This document shows, piece after piece, positions 49,094 to 57,711 of a DNA stretch of 64,000 bases (position 1 is the first letter of the stretch; every line of letters starts with the position of its first letter). Position numbers and translations under genes: made by a program. A model generated the notes under the pieces. The model had not been told where the DNA came from. It saw nothing but the letters and a program-made list of their open reading frames with translations, and ran no database searches. Origin of the DNA: Elusimicrobiota bacterium (GTDB taxonomy: Bacteria > Elusimicrobiota > Elusimicrobia > UBA1565 > UBA9628); NCBI GenBank assembly GCA_016218545.1, contig JACRDQ010000001.1, positions 31,528 through 95,527 of the forward strand, read 5' to 3'.

Positions 49094-49147
49094 AGAGAAA
49101 GGGGAGAGCGACGGGTCGGGTCGTCGCTTCTAGCGTGGGAGGGTGCC

Positions 49148-49627
49148 ATGGGAACGAATGTATCGTACGTGCCTGAGGAGTATCATGCCGTCACTCCTTC
49201 GCTCTATGTCCGCGACGTGGACAAGGCGTTGGACTTCTACAAGAAGGCCTTCGGCGCCGAGCAGGTGAGCTCCATGAACGGGCCGGGCGGGAAGCTGGCG
49301 TACGGCGAGCTGAAGATCAGGGACTCGATCTTCATCGTGTGCGGAGAGGGCTGCGGGAGCGGCTGTGTCGCCCCTGCGTCCTTGAAGGCGAGTTCCGTGG
49401 GCCTGGTGCTCTACGTGCCTGACGCGGACGCGGTCTTCAAGGCCGCCATCCAGGCTGGGGGCGTGCAGAGGGAAGCGGTGAAGGACATGTTCTGGGGCGA
49501 TCGGTGCGGCACGCTGGCCGACCCGTTCGGCCATGTCTGGACCGTGGCGACGCACAAGGAGGAGCTCAGCGAGCTGGAGATCTCCAAGAGAGCGGAGCAG
49601 TACTTCCTGCAGACAGCCAAGGCGTGA
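49148..49627 (+). CDS. VOC-family (PhnB-like) protein
   Basis: 159 residues, two beta-alpha-beta-beta-beta units of the vicinal-oxygen-chelate fold. VTPSLYVRDVDKALDFYKKAF opens the first and DPFGHVWTVATH closes the second. A Cys-rich insertion (CGEGCGSGC, about 59-67) is unusual for this family. Substrate unknown. GGGAGG precedes the ATG. Confidence 0.85.
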   Translation: MGTNVSYVPEEYHAVTPSLYVRDVDKALDFYKKAFGAEQVSSMNGPGGKLAYGELKIRDSIFIVCGEGCGSGCVAPASLKASSVGLVLYVPDADAVFKAAIQAGGVQREAVKDMFWGDRCGTLADPFGHVWTVATHKEELSELEISKRAEQYFLQTAKA

Positions 49628-49657
49628 CCGCAGTCAGGCCGTCCGGCGCGCCGGGGG

Positions 49658-50551
49658 CTACTCTACGGTGGAGTCGAGGATGCCGGAGAAGACGCTGGGC
49701 AGGGCGAGGCGGGCCGGCCTCTTCTTCGCGGCCAGGGCTCCGAGGTCCACGGCCAGGTGCGTCGCGACCCTGCCCCAGACCGCGTAGTTCTGCGGCCTCT
49801 TGAGCACGCGGAAGGAGGCGAGGACCGAGTCCATGGTCCGCTTGAGTTCCGCGTCCTGGGCCACGGCATCGTCCACCGTCCAGGAGAGGACATAGGTCCG
49901 TCCCCTGCCAGGGACAGCCGCGAGCACGAGACGGGTCTGCGCCGGGATGACGGCGGAGCGGAAGGTCCCGGTGAGCTTGAGAGACCTGATCCCGTCGACC
50001 TTGGCGGCCTGGGAAGCCCCGGGGGACGCGGCAGCCACCCAGGGATGCTTGCCCAGAGACTTCCAGAAGGCAGCCGCGTGGAATCTCAGGACGGACTCGG
50101 TGACCCAGGGGACCTGGGTCGGGACCACGGTGACCATGAACTCCGGGTGGAACCTGCCGGTCCTGGTCCGGGGGTTGGTCCTGAAGGCCATCACCGTGAG
50201 GTCGTCGGAGCTCAGGCTGGCCCCGAGGTACGAATCCCCCTGGCCGCAAGCCCCCTCGGTCGCGCCCATCGCCGTGTCCCAGCCCTTCGGCGGGGTGACG
50301 GCGAAGCCGCAGCCTTCGTGGACGAAGGCGCCCTGCTCGGGCGGCAGGGCTTTGCCCGGGATGAAGAGCCACCACCCCGCCACGCCGAAGACCGCGAGCG
50401 CGACGTAGGTCACGGACGGGGAGAGTCGTCGGACCTCCACCGGAGGCTCATCGAGAGGGAGGGCCAGGCCTTCCCCGCTGTAAGGGGTGCCGCAGCGCGG
50501 GCAGTGGGTGCTGCCTCCGGCCTGGTCCCACTGGCATTTGGCGCACTTCAT
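49658..50551 (-). CDS. zinc-ribbon membrane protein
   Basis: 297 residues. N-terminal zinc ribbon (CAKCQWD...CPRCG, about 3-21), one transmembrane helix (about 49-68), and a ~220-residue extracytoplasmic domain with no motif I know (HEGCGFAVTPPKGWDTAMGA opens it, resembling PsbP/DUF-type lipid or ligand domains). TATACT lies about 9 nt before the ATG. It is divergent from the gene at 50622. Confidence 0.72.
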   Translation of the reverse strand: MKCAKCQWDQAGGSTHCPRCGTPYSGEGLALPLDEPPVEVRRLSPSVTYVALAVFGVAGWWLFIPGKALPPEQGAFVHEGCGFAVTPPKGWDTAMGATEGACGQGDSYLGASLSSDDLTVMAFRTNPRTRTGRFHPEFMVTVVPTQVPWVTESVLRFHAAAFWKSLGKHPWVAAASPGASQAAKVDGIRSLKLTGTFRSAVIPAQTRLVLAAVPGRGRTYVLSWTVDDAVAQDAELKRTMDSVLASFRVLKRPQNYAVWGRVATHLAVDLGALAAKKRPARLALPSVFSGILDSTVE

Positions 50552-50607
50552 CGCAGGCCAAGTATATAATATGCCGCGGCCGGCGCGGCAAGCAGGGATG
50601 CTTGTGA

Positions 50608-50613
50608 TATAAT
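50608..50613 (+). promoter_or_regulatory. -10 box for a leaderless transcript
   Basis: TATAAT, 8 nt before the GTG at 50622. Confidence 0.5.
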
Positions 50614-50621
50614 GGCCCTGC

Positions 50622-51548
50622 GTGGCTGGACTGAACCGACGCCCTCTCTTCGCGCTCATCCTGGGTTGCTTGGCCTGCCTTCGCCATGCCGTTCCGGCCG
50701 CGGCTCAACCCGGGTTCCCGGGCGGGGCCATGGCGACCGAGGGCATGATGTCCGGAGGATTCGACCCCGGGTCCGGAGGCCAATCTCCCGACGTGAATCC
50801 CGTGGCCGAGCAGGGCGCCGTGGCCGCGTACGACGACTACCGGCGCTACCTGGCGAGCGGCCAGGTCGACAAGGTCCAGGGCATCCTCGCTGCCGAGGTG
50901 CGGGCCAGGGTCGGCAAAGGCCCGTTCTCCGCAGCCCTCCTCCGCGTGGCGCGCAACGCCACGCCCGACTTCGTCGCCTCCCGGGCCACCTTGGCCACCG
51001 GGCAGCGCGCCACCCTGGCGACCGAGGGCCCCGGTCCCATGGGGCTGGAGTCCGGCATCGTGGAGCTCGTCTGGGAGGACCTGGGCTGGCGGATCCTCAA
51101 GGAGACCTGGACCTGTCCCGGCTGCGCTCAGACCGCGCCTCCCGTTGTCGCCGGGGCGGCCGCGGCTCCCGCGCCCTCATTGGGCGGAGGCGAGGCTGAC
51201 GCGGCGGGAGCGGCCTATCTCGTCTATTGCCGGGCCCTGCGCGAGGGCGACATCGCGGCGGTCAAGGAGCACCTGGTCAGCGACAAGAGGGCCGAGGTCG
51301 ACGCTGTCCCGGCGCTCCTGGTCGCGGGGATCTTCAAGGTCGCGGCCTCCGTCCTTCCCGCGGAGGTCAAGCTCCTCAAGGCCGAGGTGTCCGGCGACGA
51401 GGCCGTCCTGACCGCCCAGGACGCGAAGGGCGGGAAGATGACGGCCACGATCCGGATGCGCAAGGAAGGGGGGCGGTGGCGGGTGAGGGAGGAGTCGTGG
51501 AGCAACGAGATGCCCTCGGCAGGATCTCCTTCGACGCCCGCGCGGTAG
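50622..51548 (+). CDS. secreted protein with two similar domains
   Basis: 308 residues from GTG. Signal peptide (to about 28), then two halves (about 60-170 and 190-300), each with a YxxYxxxLxxGxxxxVKxxL start and a GWRILKE/RWRVREE end, suggesting an internal duplication of an NTF2-like or DUF4878-like fold. A CPGC pair lies between them. Probably periplasmic; function unknown. The downstream desaturase-like gene begins 3 bp after its stop. Confidence 0.68.
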   Translation: MAGLNRRPLFALILGCLACLRHAVPAAAQPGFPGGAMATEGMMSGGFDPGSGGQSPDVNPVAEQGAVAAYDDYRRYLASGQVDKVQGILAAEVRARVGKGPFSAALLRVARNATPDFVASRATLATGQRATLATEGPGPMGLESGIVELVWEDLGWRILKETWTCPGCAQTAPPVVAGAAAAPAPSLGGGEADAAGAAYLVYCRALREGDIAAVKEHLVSDKRAEVDAVPALLVAGIFKVAASVLPAEVKLLKAEVSGDEAVLTAQDAKGGKMTATIRMRKEGGRWRVREESWSNEMPSAGSPSTPAR

Positions 51549-51551
51549 CCC

Positions 51552-52169
51552 ATGACGGTCCTGGCCGTGCTCGCCGTGGTCGCGGCCGCCTTCCTTTTCA
51601 GCGAGGTCTACGGGTACTGGCTCCACGTCCTCATGCATGACAACAGGGTGGAGTTCTTGAGCCGCAACCACATGATCCACCATCTCGTGGTCTACGGCCC
51701 CAGGATGCCCCAGCAGACCGCCGGGCCTTACGTCGCGTCGGTGCAAGGCAGGCTCCACCTCGGCACCATCGGCGTCGAATGGCTCCTCCCCGGGGGGGCG
51801 GCCGCCCTCGGCCTGCTGGCCTTGTTCCACGCCCTCTCGCTGAGGCCGTTCCTCCAGCTCGTGTTCATCGTCTCGGCCATCACCTGGTCGTTGGCTGCGT
51901 TGAGCGCGATGCATGACGCCATGCACGTGAAAGGGTTCTGGATGGAGCGTTCGCCAGCGCTGGGGGGCTGGTTCGCGGGGCTGCGCAGGCGCCATATCCT
52001 GCACCACACCCAGCTCGACGACGAGGGCAGGATGTGCGTCGATTACGGCATCTGCTTCTTCTTCTGCGACCGGCTCTTCGGCACCCTGCGCCGGGAGCCC
52101 CTGCCTTTCAACCACAAGGGCTACGAGGCCGCGCTGGAGCGCTACGCCTTCATCTTCCCTCGCTCCTGA
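51552..52169 (+). CDS. sterol desaturase / fatty-acid hydroxylase family protein
   Basis: 205 residues, four hydrophobic segments. The histidine boxes that hold a di-iron centre are all present: HVLMH, HMIHH, HDAMH and RRRHILHH. Members hydroxylate or desaturate lipids in the membrane; the substrate here is unknown. It follows the secreted two-domain gene by 3 bp, so probably the same operon. Confidence 0.87.
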   Translation: MTVLAVLAVVAAAFLFSEVYGYWLHVLMHDNRVEFLSRNHMIHHLVVYGPRMPQQTAGPYVASVQGRLHLGTIGVEWLLPGGAAALGLLALFHALSLRPFLQLVFIVSAITWSLAALSAMHDAMHVKGFWMERSPALGGWFAGLRRRHILHHTQLDDEGRMCVDYGICFFFCDRLFGTLRREPLPFNHKGYEAALERYAFIFPRS

Positions 52170-52246
52170 CGTCCCCGCTGCCCGCGAGCCGGGGCGGCCG
52201 TTGTGTTGCGGGCTTCTAGGAGCGTCGTCTCCGGACGCAGGCTCAG

Positions 52247-53233
52247 ATGCAGCCCTTCTTCTCCATCCCTTTCAACGGCGACCTAGGCCTCCTGCGGAAC
52301 GCGCTCTCCACAGGCAAGGTGAGGGAGGTCTATCTGCAGGGACCCTCGGCTGCGGACCTGAGCACGCTTTACGCCAGGAGGATGAGGCAGACCCGCAAGG
52401 TCTTCCATCGGGTGATCGATGCATGCCGCGAGCGCCGGGTCAAGACGAACCTGCTCTGCAACGCGGCCTCACTGTTCTTCTTTGATTTCGGCAAGGCCGT
52501 GCGGTTCCTCAAGGAGGAGGAGGGCATCGACGCCATCACGGTCTCTGACCCCTACGCCGCCAAGCGCTTCAGGGCGGAGTTGCCGGACCACGAGATCCAC
52601 GCCTCCATCGTGATGGGGCTCGACTCCGCCGCGAAGGTGGAGACCGCGTGCGGCCTGGGGATCTCGGAGGTCAACCTCTCCCTGCGCTGCAACCGCGATC
52701 TCAAGGTCCTCAGGGAGGTCCGGGCGCTCAAGAAAAAACGTCCCGGGCTGCGGACCCGCCTCATCGCCAACCACCCGTGCCCGGCGGACTGCGTGTTCAT
52801 GCCCTGGCACTGGCTCCTCGACACCTTCAAGGAGGTCTTCCCGGACAGCCCTTCCTTCCGCGAGGGGGCGCCCTACCGGTACGAGGTCTGCATGCGGCCG
52901 TACGCGACCGCCGAAGAGCTGCTCCACGTCCCGTTCATCAGGCCCGAGGATTGCGCCTTCTATGTCAGGGAGGGCTACGCGGACATCATCAAGCTCGTCT
53001 TCAGGGACATGCCCTCGGACCGGCTGGGGGACATCTACGACGCCTACTTCAGCGGCCGCTGCCGCGGCGACCTGTGGAGGATCGTAGACGTCAGCCTCCA
53101 CGACGGGAAGAAGGCCCCGGTCTGCCGCAACTCCCGGTTCCCGAAGGGCTTCCTCTCCACCGTCCTGGCCTGCGACAAGGACTGTCCGTCCTGCGGAAAC
53201 TGCGGCAGGCTGGCCAAGCGCGTCATGGGGTAG
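52247..53233 (+). CDS. peptidase U32-like (UbiU/UbiV-like) protein
   Basis: 328 residues, TIM-barrel-like. The middle (EVNLSLRCNRDLKVLREVRA; RLIANHPCPADC) and C-terminal cysteines (CRNSRFPKG ... CDKDCPSCGNCG) recall U32-family proteins that bind an iron-sulfur cluster, some of which act in hydroxylation of ubiquinone or tRNA rather than in proteolysis. I could not assign a subfamily. Confidence 0.7.
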   Translation: MQPFFSIPFNGDLGLLRNALSTGKVREVYLQGPSAADLSTLYARRMRQTRKVFHRVIDACRERRVKTNLLCNAASLFFFDFGKAVRFLKEEEGIDAITVSDPYAAKRFRAELPDHEIHASIVMGLDSAAKVETACGLGISEVNLSLRCNRDLKVLREVRALKKKRPGLRTRLIANHPCPADCVFMPWHWLLDTFKEVFPDSPSFREGAPYRYEVCMRPYATAEELLHVPFIRPEDCAFYVREGYADIIKLVFRDMPSDRLGDIYDAYFSGRCRGDLWRIVDVSLHDGKKAPVCRNSRFPKGFLSTVLACDKDCPSCGNCGRLAKRVMG

Positions 53234-53259
53234 GCGAGGCATGCTATCATGATGGGACC

Positions 53260-54111
53260 ATGCTGCTGCGATGGCGCCTGGTCGTGCCCGCGCTCGTGTT
53301 CCTCTCCACGACGGCCCGTGCAGGCGAGCTCGATGGGGTCGCGCTCGACGCGCTGAGCGGCGGCAGGACGGACCTGGGTTCCTGCCCGAGGAGGGTCTGC
53401 CTGACCGTCTACGTGGCTCCCTGGTGCCATTACTGCGTCAAGGCCATGCCCGTGTTCCAGGAGATGCGCGCCAGGCTCGGGCCCCGCGGCGTGGAGACGC
53501 GCTTCATCGTGGGGATGGACGAGCCGGAACAGCTCAGGAGGACGGCGCGGCAGTACGGCAAGGACACGCTCCTGGACCCCGATTCCCGGCTGCAGGTGCG
53601 GGGAGTCCCGCACCTCATCCTGAGCGACGAGCGTGGCAAGGTGCTCGGGAGCTTGGCCGGGGCGCCGTCGAGCGCGGAGGGGGGCTTGGCCTGGGTGCTT
53701 GAGACCTCGCGCAGCGCCCCGGCTCCGGTCGAGCCCGTCGCGGCAGCCAAGGCCGATGGGTCCGCCTCCCAGTCCGCCGCTCCCCCGGCTGAGATGAGCC
53801 TCGAGGACGCCGCGGTGAACTTCGAGACCGTGGTCCGGACCTACGTGGCCCGCAAGGGCTCGGACGGGGCGTTCTCCCTCGGCGAGGCGGGGACAGGCCG
53901 TCCTCGACGGGTGAGGTTCCTCGCCGTGGAAGCGTCCTCCGTGCGCAAGACCGCGGAGGCCCGTTACGACGGTCGCGTCGCGCTCGAGGATGAGCGCACC
54001 GGCCGGAAGGTGGCGGCGAGCTTCGTCGTGGATCTCTCCGGCCCGGAGTGGGCCGTCGTCTCCGCGAGCCTGCCTTCGGCCTCCGTCAAGCCCGTGCCGT
54101 CCAGGCGGTAG
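53260..54111 (+). CDS. secreted thioredoxin-fold protein
   Basis: 283 residues. Signal peptide (to about 22), a thioredoxin-like domain (about 24-150) with active site C56-H-Y-C59 and a cis-Pro segment (VRGVPHLIL). The second half (about 190-283) is a beta-rich domain of unknown type. It probably forms or reduces disulfides in the periplasm. TATCAT (53245-53250) is 9 nt before the ATG. Confidence 0.82.
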   Translation: MLLRWRLVVPALVFLSTTARAGELDGVALDALSGGRTDLGSCPRRVCLTVYVAPWCHYCVKAMPVFQEMRARLGPRGVETRFIVGMDEPEQLRRTARQYGKDTLLDPDSRLQVRGVPHLILSDERGKVLGSLAGAPSSAEGGLAWVLETSRSAPAPVEPVAAAKADGSASQSAAPPAEMSLEDAAVNFETVVRTYVARKGSDGAFSLGEAGTGRPRRVRFLAVEASSVRKTAEARYDGRVALEDERTGRKVAASFVVDLSGPEWAVVSASLPSASVKPVPSRR

Positions 54112-54179
54112 ACCTCGACCGGCGCTCCTTCCGCCTCCCTGCTGAAGGCGATCGGGGAGGAGTCCGGGGAGAAGGCCCG
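54090..54179 (-). pseudogene. possible PD40/TolB-type propeller remnant
   Basis: Read on the minus strand, this gives AFSPDSSPIAFSREAEG then VYRLDGTG, which is the PD40 beta-propeller motif (FSPDG..IAFS...G...Y..D..G). It lies between the FecR gene's stop and the 3' end of the convergent thioredoxin gene, in a frame with no gene. It is one isolated blade motif and could be chance. Confidence 0.3.
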
Positions 54180-54201
54180 GTGGGGGCTGGAGGGAGGCGG
54201 G

Positions 54202-55914
54202 TCAGCGTCTTCCTGGCTGCGCACGTCGCTGCCGGTTCTGCCCGCCCTGGCCCCTGCCCTGCGGGCCCTGGGGCCGGCGCATGCCTTGGCCGGAGCCTTG
54301 GCCGGGGCCATGGTGTTGCCCAGGGCGTTGACGCGTCCTTCCTCCAGGCTGACGGCCTCCTTCGCCGCCGGGCTGCTCCCTGCCATGACCGGGGCCCATG
54401 TCTTGCCCCGGGCCGCGCTGTTCCGGGCCGCCGGGTCCACGGCCAGGCTCTCCCTCTTGGGGAGGACGCATCCTCTCTCTGGGCTGCTCCGGCTGCATGC
54501 CTTGAGGCTCTCCCGGTTGTCCAGGCTGGCGGGGCTCCATCCCGTTCTCAGGGGACTGGCGGGCAGGGACCTCGCCCATGCCTTGGCGCCCCTCATGGGG
54601 CTGGCCTTGGAACCCGCGCTCCTGGTGCTCTTGGCTTCCTCTCATCCCGCCCTCACGAGACTCGGGCCTGCCCTGCATCCCGCCTCCAGGAGAGTCTGGC
54701 CTGCCTTTCATGCCGCCCTCAGGGGAGTCTGGTCCGCCCTGCATCTCTCCCTCATGGGACCGCGGCCCGCGAGGACCTCCCTCGCGGGACCCTGGGCCGC
54801 GCTGTCCGCCTTGCCGGGACTCCTGTCCTCGTCCGCCTCCCTCCCGGGTCCCGGTCTCGCGCCTGTGCCCGCGCAGGCCCTGCCCCTCGGTCCCGGTCCT
54901 GGACGAAGCGCCTTGGAGATGATCCTGCCGCATGCGGGTGCGCGTCTGCTCGCGCTCCGGACGGTCCATGCTCTTCCAGGTCCTGGCCAATATGGCCGGC
55001 CGCTCCCTGATGCCGGCGACCTGGGATTCGAAGGGCTTGAGGCGCGAGAGCCCGGTCACGGAGAGGAAGCTCCTGCCCTCCCTGGTCTCGGTGGGGAGGC
55101 CAGGGCCCTTGGTCACGTGGACCTCCTGGCGGGGCTCGAGCATGGTCTCTTCCACGGCAGGCGCGTCCTTGGCCCTGACAGCGACCTTGCCTTCCTCGAA
55201 GACGCCGACCGTGGTCTCTCCGGTCTCGAGCACGCTCAAGCCGAACTCGGTCCCGCGTACCGCTGCCACTGCGGTGGGGGTGATCACATCCATCCGCCAG
55301 CCGGGCGAGCCTTGCCAGCGGAGCTTGGCCACGAGCGAGCCGAGATCCAGGCCGAGCACCGTGGCCTTGGGTTTCATGTCGTTGAGCGTGATGGAGGAGT
55401 TCGGGCCCAGGACGATGACGCTCTCCGGAGAGAGCGCCAGCTCCGCCTTGCCGTCGGGGCCGGTCCGCACGGTGTCGCCCTGCTCGAGAGGCATGCCTTC
55501 CTGGGCCGGCACCTCCTCTGCGCTTTCCTTGTTCAGGACCGCGGCCTGTCCCTGGACCATGGTGACTCGGGCGTCCCAGGCGTCAGCAGGGGTTTGCGTT
55601 TCCGGCGCAGCAGGCGCGGTGCCGAGGTCCGGGCTGGAGAGGGGGGGCGCGGCCGGCGATTCCTGGGCGGAGGGGGCGGCTGCGATCGGCGCCTGCGGGG
55701 CCGGAGCTGTCTTGGGGGCAGGGAGCATGAACCAGATCCCGATGACTCCTGCGATGCCGGCGGCAGCTATCAGGGGCAGGAGCCGGCTCGGCCGGGCCTG
55801 AGCCAGCTTGGAGAGTATCCGGTGGCGCTGGCTGGTCCACGAAGCCTCGGCCAGGCGCGGCCTCAGGGCCGTACCGACCTCGGACCAGAATCTCTCTTCG
55901 TTGTCCTGGTTCAT
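54202..55914 (-). CDS. FecR-domain protein with long Arg/Gly/Gln repeat tail
   Basis: 570 residues. Cytosolic N-terminus (1-43), one transmembrane helix (44-63), Ala/Pro linker, FecR domain (about 105-270: VRTGPDGKAELALSPESVIV; VAAVRGTEFGLSVLETGETT), then about 240 residues of low-complexity repeats built on SREGGxxGxP and SPEGGMxGRP. FecR proteins regulate an ECF sigma factor or sense the envelope; the tail is not part of the family. The ATG overlaps the stop of the sigma gene (55911) by 4 nt. Confidence 0.82.
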   Translation of the reverse strand: MNQDNEERFWSEVGTALRPRLAEASWTSQRHRILSKLAQARPSRLLPLIAAAGIAGVIGIWFMLPAPKTAPAPQAPIAAAPSAQESPAAPPLSSPDLGTAPAAPETQTPADAWDARVTMVQGQAAVLNKESAEEVPAQEGMPLEQGDTVRTGPDGKAELALSPESVIVLGPNSSITLNDMKPKATVLGLDLGSLVAKLRWQGSPGWRMDVITPTAVAAVRGTEFGLSVLETGETTVGVFEEGKVAVRAKDAPAVEETMLEPRQEVHVTKGPGLPTETREGRSFLSVTGLSRLKPFESQVAGIRERPAILARTWKSMDRPEREQTRTRMRQDHLQGASSRTGTEGQGLRGHRRETGTREGGGRGQESRQGGQRGPGSREGGPRGPRSHEGEMQGGPDSPEGGMKGRPDSPGGGMQGRPESREGGMRGSQEHQERGFQGQPHEGRQGMGEVPARQSPENGMEPRQPGQPGEPQGMQPEQPRERMRPPQEGEPGRGPGGPEQRGPGQDMGPGHGREQPGGEGGRQPGGRTRQRPGQHHGPGQGSGQGMRRPQGPQGRGQGGQNRQRRAQPGRR

Positions 55915-56477
55915 TTCTGTTCCAGCATCGCCGCCAGCCGTGAGCGCGCCTGGTGCAGGTGTGCCTTGACGGTCCCTTCCGCCACCCCCATGGCCTTGGC
56001 GACCTCGGCCACGTCGAGGCCCGTGGAGCGCAAGGCCACTGCGGTCCGCTGCTGCAGCGGCAAGCAGGCCACGGCCTCGCGAACGGCGTGCGAGCGCTCG
56101 AGCCGGAGCTTCGCGCGTTCCGGGTCGGCTTCCGGCGAGTCGTCCTGCAGGACCTCGACCCACTCCCTGCCTTCAGGCTGGTCAAGGCTGAGCCAATTCC
56201 TCAGCCTTCCCCAGCGCAGGGCCGAGTAGGCCTTGTTCACCAGGATGCGGCACAGCCAGTTCTTGAAGCTGGCATCTCCCCTGTATTTGGGAAGGGACTG
56301 CCACGCGGCCAGGAAAGCGTCCTGCACAAGGTCCTCCGTCTTCCCGGGATCTCCCATGATCCCGAATGCGATGCTCGTCAACAGGCGCTGGTAGTGGCTG
56401 ACCAGGGTCCCAAAGGCCTCTGCATCGCCTTTGCGTGCCCGCTCCACTATCTCAGCGTCGAAGTCGTGGTCGCTCAC
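55911..56477 (-). CDS. ECF-type RNA polymerase sigma factor
   Basis: 188 residues from GTG. Region 2 (about 20-90: DPGKTEDLVQDAFLAAWQSL; FKNWLCRILVNKAYSALR) and region 4 (about 125-180: QQRTAVALRSTGLDVAEVAK...VAEGTVKAHLHQARSRL). Second ECF system in the window, paired with a FecR protein rather than a zinc-finger anti-sigma. A candidate promoter for it is at 56596-56623, before the divergent repeat-protein gene. Confidence 0.92.
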   Translation of the reverse strand: MSDHDFDAEIVERARKGDAEAFGTLVSHYQRLLTSIAFGIMGDPGKTEDLVQDAFLAAWQSLPKYRGDASFKNWLCRILVNKAYSALRWGRLRNWLSLDQPEGREWVEVLQDDSPEADPERAKLRLERSHAVREAVACLPLQQRTAVALRSTGLDVAEVAKAMGVAEGTVKAHLHQARSRLAAMLEQK

Positions 56478-56595
56478 GATGCTCGCCTAATATCAAGACG
56501 CATGCGGCTGCCCGGGGTTTAGTCCGCCGTAGGTTGGAAAGGAGGGGTTCCGCGATCGTGCGTAAACGACTTCCATTCGAAGCACTTTTTTTAGT

Positions 56596-56623
56596 AAACC
56601 AAAATGCGACCCGGGAGTCTATA
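56596..56623 (+). promoter_or_regulatory. candidate ECF promoter for the repeat-protein gene
   Basis: AAACC (56596-56600), 16 bp, GTCTATA (56617-56623), in the shape of the candidates at 5208 and 6520. It lies in the 226-bp region divergent from the ECF sigma gene. Confidence 0.45.
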
Positions 56624-56668
56624 CCTGTGAGGGGACGCAGGGCCATGGTCCTGCCTGTTCCTTAAAGA

Positions 56669-56707
56669 ATGAGACTGATGAAGCTGCTGGAGGTGGCTTT
56701 GAAATGA
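56669..56707 (+). promoter_or_regulatory. 12-residue leader ORF before the repeat-protein gene
   Basis: ATG 56669 opens MRLMKLLEVALK and its TGA (56705-56707) overlaps the main ATG at 56704 (ATGA). The main gene's Shine-Dalgarno (GGAGGTGG) is inside this ORF. Confidence 0.4.
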
Positions 56708-57678
56708 AGAATCTTCGCGTGAAGCCGTGGTGGGGGATGGCGGTGCTGGGTGTGGTCTGCATGGTCCTGGGGACCGCGAGCGCGGTCCTGGCTCAGCCGA
56801 ATGACGAGCCCTCAGGGAACCAGGGCTCACCTGATCGCCAGACCGGGTCCGGCACGATCCCGGCTGACCCGGGCGAGCCTGGCAACGGAGCGACGCCGGC
56901 AGTGCCTGCCGGGGGCAATGCCTACGGCCATGACAAGGATAAGAAGACCGGGTCCGGCACGACGCCGGCTGACCCTGGGGAGCCGGGCGGCGGGGCCACG
57001 CCTGCCGTGCCTGGCGAGAGACGCGAGCGTCTCCGCGACCGGCGAGAGGACGTCCGCGACCGCAGAGAGGACGTCCGCGACCACAGAGAGGACGTGGTGG
57101 ACCGGCGTGAGGATGTCCGGGACCGCAGGGAGGACATCCGCGACCGGCGCACTCAAGGCGGGGTCCGCGACCGGCTCGAGGACGTGCGCGACCGCAGAGA
57201 GGACGTCCGCGACCATAGAGAGGACGTGGCCGACCGGCGTGAGGATGTCCGGGACCGCAGGGAGGACATCCGCGACCGGCGCACTCAAGGCGGGGTCCGC
57301 GACCGGCTTGAGGACGTGCGCGACCGGCGGGAGGACGTCCGCGATCATAGAGAGGACGTGGCCGACCGGCGCGAGGATGTCCGGGACCACAGGGAGAACG
57401 TCCGGGACCGCCGCGAGGGCGGGCTCAGGGACGGGAACCGCGGGGACCAAGGGCATCACCGCGGAGGGGGCAACAGCGGCCAGGGCGCGGGCAACGGGGC
57501 CGGCGGGTCCCAGGGGAACATGGGACACCATCGGGGAGGCGGCAACAGCGGCCAGGGGGTGGGGAACCAAGGCGGCTCCCGCGGCGGGGGAGCCCGGAGC
57601 GGGGGCGGCAACCGCAGCGGGGGCGCGGCCGGCCGGGGCAACAGCCGAGGGGGAGGAGGCGGACGCGGCCGGCGTTGA
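56704..57678 (+). CDS. secreted DRRED-repeat protein
   Basis: 324 residues. Signal peptide (to about 29), a Pro/Gly linker with two copies of TGSGTxPADPGEPGxGATPA, then about 140 residues of seven-residue repeats (DRREDVR and variants with H, I or N), predicted to be one long charged helix. The tail (about 245-324) is Gly/Arg/Asn-rich with NSGQG repeats. It probably reaches the cell surface or periplasm as a rod. Divergent from the ECF sigma/FecR pair and behind an ECF-like promoter. Confidence 0.78.
   Translation: MKNLRVKPWWGMAVLGVVCMVLGTASAVLAQPNDEPSGNQGSPDRQTGSGTIPADPGEPGNGATPAVPAGGNAYGHDKDKKTGSGTTPADPGEPGGGATPAVPGERRERLRDRREDVRDRREDVRDHREDVVDRREDVRDRREDIRDRRTQGGVRDRLEDVRDRREDVRDHREDVADRREDVRDRREDIRDRRTQGGVRDRLEDVRDRREDVRDHREDVADRREDVRDHRENVRDRREGGLRDGNRGDQGHHRGGGNSGQGAGNGAGGSQGNMGHHRGGGNSGQGVGNQGGSRGGGARSGGGNRSGGAAGRGNSRGGGGGRGRR
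57022..57420 (+). repeat. nested tandem repeats in the DRRED protein gene
   Basis: A 21-bp unit (GACCGGCGAGAGGACGTCCGC-like, seven codons) is repeated throughout, and a larger 132-bp unit (six DRRED blocks ending RDRRTQGG) occurs twice, its landmark (ACTCAAGG) at 57151 and 57283. Repeat number is likely to vary. Confidence 0.85.
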
Positions 57679-57711
57679 GCCTGCTGGGCTGCAATCAGCT
57701 ATAATGTCGGC

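Noticed and set aside
54286..56229. Long open frame on the plus strand opposite the FecR and sigma genes
   Set aside because: Shadow of GC-rich, Arg/Gly-repeat coding on the minus strand; no start signal or domain.
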